Of a stretch of DNA of 64,000 nt, positions 58,867 through 64,000 are shown in pieces. The stretch covers positions 1 to 64,000 of the forward strand of contig NZ_JAAVSC010000008.1 in NCBI RefSeq assembly GCF_012641095.1, read 5' to 3'. Position numbers and translations under genes: made by a program. The first letter of the stretch is position 1; each line of letters starts with the position of its first letter. The DNA comes from Lactobacillus sp. HBUAS51381. GTDB taxonomy: Bacteria > Bacillota > Bacilli > Lactobacillales > Lactobacillaceae. Under the pieces are notes generated by a model, which was not told the DNA's origin, made no database searches, and saw nothing but the letters and a program-made list of their open reading frames with translations.

Positions 58867-59526
58867 ATGACAGAAGCAGACGTTTTAGCCGCAGTTAGAC
58901 AATTTTCACAAGCCAAAATGGGAGATGACGAGACGGGGCATGGGTTCGACCACATTCAACGCGTCGTCGGGCTAGCCGACCGGTTGGTCAAGCAGTATCC
59001 AGAGGCCGACCGCGTATTAACGGTGACGGCGGCCTACCTGCACGATGTGATTGACGAGAAGCTCGTGGCAGATACCGCTCAAGCGAGTCAGGAAGTTCGA
59101 TATTTCTTGGCGCAGCAGGGCTTTACCACCTCACAGATTGAAACGATCTTCTTAATCATGGATAACATGTCCTACCACAAAACCCTAGATGGGACGGCTA
59201 AACCGTTACCGCTGGAAGGCAAGATTGTGCAGGATGCCGATCGCCTCGACGCGATTGGGGCCATTGGAATTTCACGGGCTATTTACTTTGGGGGCCACTT
59301 CGGGGAAAAAATTTACGATCCCGCCGTTCAGCCACGGACGGCCATGACGCACGCGGAGTACCGTAATTTAAATAACGAGACCATCATTAATCACTTTTAC
59401 GAGAAATTATTGACCTTGAAGGATTTGATGAATACGACGGCGGCCAAGGACCTGGCCGAACACCGCCAGCAGGTCATGTTGGACTTTTTAGCGGAATATA
59501 AAGCGGAATGGAACGCGAAGGCATAG
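58867..59526 (+). CDS. HD-domain phosphohydrolase
   Basis: The protein has 219 residues from ATG 58867, starting 1 bp after the TetR stop. GHGFDHIQRVVGLA (H...H), YLHDVID (HD) and VQDADRLDAIGAIG form the YedJ-type HD domain; the family hydrolyses nucleotides. Physical coupling to the TetR gene suggests co-expression, without a clear functional link. A hairpin terminator overlaps its end. Confidence 0.9.
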   Translation: MTEADVLAAVRQFSQAKMGDDETGHGFDHIQRVVGLADRLVKQYPEADRVLTVTAAYLHDVIDEKLVADTAQASQEVRYFLAQQGFTTSQIETIFLIMDNMSYHKTLDGTAKPLPLEGKIVQDADRLDAIGAIGISRAIYFGGHFGEKIYDPAVQPRTAMTHAEYRNLNNETIINHFYEKLLTLKDLMNTTAAKDLAEHRQQVMLDFLAEYKAEWNAKA

Positions 59527-59540
59527 GCTTTCGCGTTTTT
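59512..59540 (+). terminator. Terminator overlapping the HD gene end
   Basis: AACGCGAAG pairs with CTTTCGCGTT and is followed by T. Confidence 0.8.
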
Positions 59541-59926
59541 ATTTGCCGGGAAGTCAAAGTTAGGGATTTAAAGATTTCATAGCAAGTGATATACTATGAC
59601 TGTACGCAATGTTCACGTTAACATTTCAATGTTCATCGAGATGGTAGCGCTAACTTAACGGGCGTGCATAACTAATGTACTAGATAGTCATGATTGCGAA
59701 AAACTTTTCAGAAAGTCGTAAACTTTAAAATTCGCCTGTAGGTGTTGGTGCTTCACCATTGAGACCCATTTGGCTGAATCCAAAAAGGTTGACATTTTCT
59801 GATAATATTGTATTATGAAATCGGTTACACTGTCATACTAGTATATTAGTTGGGCGGTGCTGATTGTTCGACCATGAGTTGAATTGAACAGTTCGATACT
59901 TTGACAATACGAAAGGGCGGTTTCAG
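59527..59926. other. 400-bp control region upstream of uxuB
   Basis: CAATGTTCA occurs twice near 59609-59635. A first cre-like site TGGTAGCGCTAACT lies at 59642-59655. The promoter and second cre are listed separately. GTTCGA repeats near 59867-59897 may be operators of a GntR/UxuR-type regulator. No gene is seen. Confidence 0.5.
59789..59829 (+). promoter_or_regulatory. uxuB promoter with cre at the start site
   Basis: TTGACA (59789-59794), 16 bp and TATTAT (59811-59816). TGAAATCGGTTACA (59816-59829), a full match to the cre pattern, overlaps the transcription start, a repressing position. Confidence 0.7.
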
Positions 59927-61555
59927 ATGGTTAAACTAACGGATGATTACTTAAATAATAAGGCGGCTTTTGCGGCAGCCGGGATTACGGTTCCTACTTA
60001 CGATCAAGACAAGTTGCGGACAGCAACGAACGAACACCCACGTTGGGTTCACTTTGGTGGGGGGAACTTATTCCGTGCCTTCCACGCAGCCATTGCGAAC
60101 ACTTTAATTGAAAAAGGCGAATTGGATTCTGGCGTGATCGTTGCCGATACTTACGACGACGGCGTTGTTGAGGGTGTCTATAAGCCATTCAACGATCGGA
60201 TCTTGCGGGTTGTGACGCAAGCTGACGGGAACTTTGACAAAGAATTATTTGCCTCAGTTACGGAAGCACTCTTCGCTACCCCAGCTCGTGAAGCTGATTG
60301 GAAACGGATGCAAGAAATCTTCAAGGCCCCTTCATTACAAGTGGTTTCCTTCTCGATCACTGAAAAGGGCTACAACTTGAAGACGGTTGCCGGTGACTTG
60401 AATGACATTACCAAGGCTGACTTGGCTGCTGGTCCTGAAGCCCCTAAGGGGAACATGGCTGGTTTGGTTTCCTTATTACTGGGTCGTTTCCAAAACGGCG
60501 CAACGCCATTAACGCTGATGAGTACCGATAACTTCTCCAACAACGGGGACAAGCTAAAGGACAGTGTCTTGACGATTGCCAAGGGCTGGAAAGAAAATGG
60601 CTTTGTGGGTCAAGACTTCTTAGACTACTTACAAGATAGCAAGAAGATCAGCTTCCCACTGTCCATGATCGACCGGATTACGCCAAACCCATCCGAAGCT
60701 GTTAGTGCGAAGTTGAAGGATGCTGGCTTCGATGATTATGAGATTATTCACACGCCAAAGCACACCAACATTGCGCCATTCACCAACACCGAAGAAGTTC
60801 ACTACTTGGTTGTTGAAGATAACTTCCCGAATGGCCGGCCAAAGTTTGAAGATGCCGGGGTCATTATGACCGATCGTAAGACCGTTGGTGAAGCGGATGA
60901 AATGAAGGTTACGACCTGCTTGAACCCACTGCACACGTCCTTAGCGATCTTTGGGAGTGTTCTGCAATTCAAGTCCATCTCTGACGAATTACAAAACAAA
61001 GACCTGGTTGGTGTGATCAAGCAAATTGGTTACGTTGAAGGCTTGCCAGTTGTTACGGATCCTAAGGTTATTAACCCTAAGGAATTCATCGACCAATTGG
61101 TTACGAAGCGGTTGCCTAACCCTTACATTCCAGATACGCCACAACGGATTGCAACGGATACCTCACAGAAGATTCCAGTGCGTTACGGGGTAACCATCAA
61201 GCAATACGTTGACCGTGACGGTTTCGACCCATCGACCTTGGAATTCATTCCATTGACGATTGCCGGCTGGTTCCGTTACCTGATGGCCGTTAACGATGAG
61301 GGTGAAGCCTTCGAACCAAGTCCAGATCCAATGATGGATGACTTGAAGAAGTACGTCGGTGACATCAAGTTAGGCGAACCAACTGATGTTCACGCCCACT
61401 TGAAGGACATTTTGACCAACACGTCCATCTTCGGCCAAGATCTTTACGCCGTTGGTTTGGGTGAAAAGGTTGAAAACTACTTCAGTCAAATGATTGCTGG
61501 CAAGGGTGCGATCGTGAAGACGATTGAAGACGCCTTAGCTAAGCACGCAAAATAA
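59927..61555 (+). CDS. uxuB: D-mannonate oxidoreductase (fructuronate reductase)
   Basis: The protein has 542 residues with AAAGGGCGG about 8 bases before ATG 59927. Polyol/mannitol dehydrogenase family: HFGGGNLFRAF (Rossmann start), VVSFSITEKGYNL, LSMIDRITPNPS and the C-terminal substrate domain MKVTTCLNPLHTSLA. Most likely it interconverts D-fructuronate and D-mannonate in glucuronate catabolism; mannitol dehydrogenase is the alternative. Upstream cre sites support catabolite control. Strong codon bias. Confidence 0.82.
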   Translation: MVKLTDDYLNNKAAFAAAGITVPTYDQDKLRTATNEHPRWVHFGGGNLFRAFHAAIANTLIEKGELDSGVIVADTYDDGVVEGVYKPFNDRILRVVTQADGNFDKELFASVTEALFATPAREADWKRMQEIFKAPSLQVVSFSITEKGYNLKTVAGDLNDITKADLAAGPEAPKGNMAGLVSLLLGRFQNGATPLTLMSTDNFSNNGDKLKDSVLTIAKGWKENGFVGQDFLDYLQDSKKISFPLSMIDRITPNPSEAVSAKLKDAGFDDYEIIHTPKHTNIAPFTNTEEVHYLVVEDNFPNGRPKFEDAGVIMTDRKTVGEADEMKVTTCLNPLHTSLAIFGSVLQFKSISDELQNKDLVGVIKQIGYVEGLPVVTDPKVINPKEFIDQLVTKRLPNPYIPDTPQRIATDTSQKIPVRYGVTIKQYVDRDGFDPSTLEFIPLTIAGWFRYLMAVNDEGEAFEPSPDPMMDDLKKYVGDIKLGEPTDVHAHLKDILTNTSIFGQDLYAVGLGEKVENYFSQMIAGKGAIVKTIEDALAKHAK

Positions 61556-61604
61556 CAAATAAATTGTCGATCGTCACGCAGAATTTATGAGGAGTGAGAA
61601 ATTT

Positions 61605-62486
61605 ATGATCACCATTCAAAACAGTCGCTTTCGGGTTGCGATTAATGAAGTTGGCGCAGAGTTAACCCATTTTGTGGATCAAACGACAGGCCGTGATTTA
61701 ATTTGGAACAACGATCTTTGGCCAAAGCATGCACCGGTACTCTTTCCGGCGATTGGCCGTTCGAATGAAGATAGCTACTTGATTGATGGTCAAAAATTCG
61801 AGATGCCCCAACATGGATTTGTTAGTGGCTTGACATTCGCCGTTGCTCAGCAAACCGACTCGGCCGTAACCCTGTCGGCGCGGGCAACTGACGAAACGAA
61901 AAAAATGTATCCTTTTGACTTCGAACTGCAAGTTACCTTCAGCTTGACGGCTGATGGCTTGAACTTGAAGTTTGATGTCCAGAATCACGATGCGCAGGAT
62001 CTTTCCTTCTCCTTGGGATCTCATCCCGCATTCAACGTCCCATTCTCAGATGGCGAACAGTTTACGGATTACCAAGTGGCCTTAACGCCGGCACCACAAG
62101 ACTTAACCCACTTCGAGATCGTAAAAACGCCAAATCCATTCCGGAGCGGCAAGAGCTTGCCCGTCAAGAATGAAGCTGGCGTGATTGATTTGAACTATCC
62201 GATGTTTGATGATGGGTTAATGATTCTGAATGCACCGGGCTTGGAACACGTGACGTTGCGTTCTAAAGTTAGCGGCAAGTCCATCACTTTAGATGTGAAG
62301 GACTTCGACTACGTGACCTTATGGACCAAGGAAGGCGCCAACGCCCCATTCCTCTGCATCGAACCATTCAATGGTTTGCCAGACGTTTCCGGCGATCTGC
62401 GTGAGCTGAAGAGCAAAGAAGGGAACCACCATGTGGCTGCCGGCCAAACGGAAACGATGGCTTACGATATTCACGTCAAAGACTAG
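61605..62486 (+). CDS. Aldose 1-epimerase family protein (LacX/YihR-like)
   Basis: The protein has 293 residues from ATG 61605 (GAGGAGTGAG upstream). The galactose-mutarotase-like fold shows FPAIGRSNEDSY (Arg), MPQHGFVSGL (His), LGSHPAFNVPF (His) and CIEPFNGLPD (Glu). Starts 50 bp after uxuB and is probably co-transcribed, so it may act on a uronate or hexose anomer. Its stop overlaps the convergent phosphatase by 4 bp. Confidence 0.85.
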   Translation: MITIQNSRFRVAINEVGAELTHFVDQTTGRDLIWNNDLWPKHAPVLFPAIGRSNEDSYLIDGQKFEMPQHGFVSGLTFAVAQQTDSAVTLSARATDETKKMYPFDFELQVTFSLTADGLNLKFDVQNHDAQDLSFSLGSHPAFNVPFSDGEQFTDYQVALTPAPQDLTHFEIVKTPNPFRSGKSLPVKNEAGVIDLNYPMFDDGLMILNAPGLEHVTLRSKVSGKSITLDVKDFDYVTLWTKEGANAPFLCIEPFNGLPDVSGDLRELKSKEGNHHVAAGQTETMAYDIHVKD

Positions 62487-63157
62487 CTTAACCGATTGTA
62501 GGCCGTGACCTTGCCGGTAAAGTGTGTGTCGTCAGTGGCTTGGGCCACCAGGGTGGTAATGCCGCCGTTGGCCGGATAATTGGTGAGCGCATCGAATTCC
62601 GAACCGTATCGCAGAACCAGTGAGCGAATCAAAGTGCCGTGGGTGACCACCAGTAACCGATCGCCATCGTGGGCTTCAGTAAGTAATTCCTGAATGCCGC
62701 GATCGACCCGGTTACTGAAGGTTACGCCGTCCTCTGAGAGATGCCGCGGGTCTGCGGCGTGCATCGCGTCGCGGGCGGCATCAAACGAGTATTTCTGAAT
62801 GATTTCGGCCTGCGTACGACAGCCCAGCTGTTGTTGCTCGCCGACTTCAATCCAGGCCTGGTGAAAGTCCAGACCTTCATAGGAACCGAAGAAGACTTCA
62901 CGAAAATCTTCGTGTTGTTCGGGTTCAGCCTGCAGGAAACGGTTCGGTCGAATGATGTGTTTGGCCGTGTCGATAGCCCGTTTGAGATCGGATGCATGGT
63001 AGCTTTGATAGTGGGTATCCTTGAGCAACTGGCCGACTTGGTCGGCCGTTGCGATCCCGTCCGCCGTCAGGGGTGAATCCGCCCAGCCCTGGAGTTTATC
63101 CATGGTGTTGAAGATGGTTTGCCCGTGACGGACGAAATCAATGGTAATAGTTTTCAT
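62483..63157 (-). CDS. Histidine phosphatase superfamily protein (PGM-like)
   Basis: The protein has 224 residues from ATG 63157 (GAGGAGG 10 bases upstream). VRHGQTIFN (catalytic His9 region), FFGSYEGLDF and VVTHGTLIRSL (second His) define the branch. Length and motifs fit broad-specificity phosphatases (PhoE-like) of lactobacilli rather than glycolytic PGM. Convergent overlap with the epimerase. Confidence 0.88.
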   Translation of the reverse strand: MKTITIDFVRHGQTIFNTMDKLQGWADSPLTADGIATADQVGQLLKDTHYQSYHASDLKRAIDTAKHIIRPNRFLQAEPEQHEDFREVFFGSYEGLDFHQAWIEVGEQQQLGCRTQAEIIQKYSFDAARDAMHAADPRHLSEDGVTFSNRVDRGIQELLTEAHDGDRLLVVTHGTLIRSLVLRYGSEFDALTNYPANGGITTLVAQATDDTHFTGKVTAYNRLS

Positions 63158-63262
63158 AAACAAGTAGCCTCCTCAAGATGTCTATCAACATTATACGCAT
63201 ATTTGGGAAGCCACAGGTGTAAGATTGAATTTGAATTTAATTATTTTGGAGGTTTTTGGAAA

Positions 63263-64000
63263 ATGGCACAATATAAAATTGCGGTGGTTAACTCAAGTAG
63301 TTTTGGACAAGTCTTCAAGGAACACTGGAAGCAAATCGAAGAAATTGGTGAAGTTAAGCGGTTCATGCTGCCAACGGACATCGATGGTAAGTCATTAGCT
63401 AAGGAATTAAACGGCTACAACATTATCATTGCTTCGGTTACCCCAATGTTTAACAAAGAATTCTTTGACAACAAGGACGAAACCTTACTGATTTCTCGTC
63501 ACGGTATCGGCTTCAACAACGTTGATATCAAAGCTGCCAAGGAACATGGGACGAAGGTTGCCATCGTGCCACAATTGGTTGAACGGGACTCCGTTGCTGA
63601 AAACGAATTGGCTAACTTGATGACCTTGGTTCGTCGGACGGTTCAATCCGCAGAACGCGAACGTGATGACCGTTACGAAGATCGTGCCGAATTCATGGGT
63701 AATGAATTATCTGGTAAGACCTTTGGGGTTATCGGCTGTGGGAACATTGGTAGCCGAGTTGCTGAATTGTTCAGTGTCTTTGGTGGCCCAATCCTGGTTA
63801 ACGACCCAGATCCTAAGGCCCCAGCTGGCTGGTTGAAGAGTCACAACGTCCAACGCGTTGACTTGGATACGTTGTTGGAAAAGGCAGACTACATCTCATT
63901 GAACGCGTCCTTAAACGATGGGAACTACCACTTAATCGATGCTAAGAAGATTGCTAAGATGAAGAAGGGTGTTTACCTGTGCAACAACGCACGTGGTGCC
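63263..64000 (+). CDS. D-isomer-specific 2-hydroxyacid dehydrogenase, truncated at the window end
   Basis: ATG 63263 has TTGGAGG 11 bases upstream; 246 codons are visible without stop. ISRHGIGFNNVDI is the substrate-domain landmark and GVIGCGNIGSRV the NAD-binding loop, followed by YISLNASLNDGN. The catalytic His lies beyond the window. The family reduces 2-keto acids to D-2-hydroxy acids (D-lactate dehydrogenase or relatives). Position beside uxuB suggests sugar-acid metabolism. Confidence 0.88.
   Translation, partial: MAQYKIAVVNSSSFGQVFKEHWKQIEEIGEVKRFMLPTDIDGKSLAKELNGYNIIIASVTPMFNKEFFDNKDETLLISRHGIGFNNVDIKAAKEHGTKVAIVPQLVERDSVAENELANLMTLVRRTVQSAERERDDRYEDRAEFMGNELSGKTFGVIGCGNIGSRVAELFSVFGGPILVNDPDPKAPAGWLKSHNVQRVDLDTLLEKADYISLNASLNDGNYHLIDAKKIAKMKKGVYLCNNARGA

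Overview
The window comes from a low-to-mid GC Gram-positive bacterium, most likely a heterofermentative lactobacillus of the Levilactobacillus type. This is inferred from gene content: zwf and gnd of the oxidative pentose phosphate route, a bifunctional acetaldehyde/alcohol dehydrogenase, acetate kinase, orphan NrdI, paired LysM wall lysins, CIRCE, cre and PerR-type boxes, and strong AGGAGG ribosome sites with occasional TTG and GTG starts. No rRNA, tRNA, phage, insertion sequence or CRISPR array was recognised.

Layout. 1-3.7 kb: an XRE regulator with a decayed LexA-like domain, divergent from three zinc-ribbon membrane proteins (DUF805, PrsW-like, single-pass). 3.7-4.8 kb: non-coding, with remnants of reading frames. 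4.8-8.3 kb: peroxiredoxin, aldo/keto reductase and small unknowns. 9-14 kb: gnd, a MarR/GNAT pair, a feruloyl-esterase-like hydrolase and zwf. 14.4-18.7 kb: GH28 plus aldo/keto reductase, and two secreted proteins. 18.8-27.3 kb: metal P1B ATPase, a GH31/MFS/LacI alpha-glucoside locus, and an HMA-Dps operon. 27.5-39.3 kb: transporters, an orphan AAA ATPase, nrdI plus nitroreductase, an ABC-F resistance-type gene with a leader attenuator, DHA2 and MATE efflux pumps, AEC and CorC proteins. 39.5-47 kb: Hsp20, aldo/keto reductase, a cation P-type ATPase, DUF1836 and GDPD. 47.3-55.2 kb: adhE, a flavodoxin, three wall-lysin paralogues and ackA. 55.5-64 kb: an ABC exporter with a TetR regulator, an HD hydrolase, uxuB, an epimerase, a phosphatase and a truncated 2-hydroxyacid dehydrogenase.

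The most notable signals lie between genes. (1) A dispersed element of about 180 bp (up to about 440 bp with its left part) occurs three times, near 8.7, 21.1 and 53.8 kb. Its 12-bp outer stem is invariant, but its inner hairpins differ in sequence and keep pairing through compensatory changes, which is the signature of a conserved structure. (2) The three wall-lysin genes each carry three hexamers in 11-bp phase (TGTAAY-N5-NNCAAY-N5-TGTAAY in the clearest form), exactly 10 bp before the -10 box. This looks like a WalR regulon arrangement. (3) The P1B ATPase and the HMA-Dps operon share an AACTTGA-N6-TCAAGTT box at identical spacing to the -10, like FNR/Crp-family class II activation. (4) The ABC-F gene has a promoter, a three-codon leader ORF, a strong terminator hairpin and then the gene, as in ribosome-mediated attenuation.

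Functional picture: sugar acids and alpha-glucosides are taken in and fed to the phosphoketolase or pentose phosphate routes (zwf, gnd, uxuB, GH31, GH28), with redox disposal through adhE and acetate through ackA. CcpA-type cre sites sit at several of these genes. Stress and drug genes carry their own dedicated operators.
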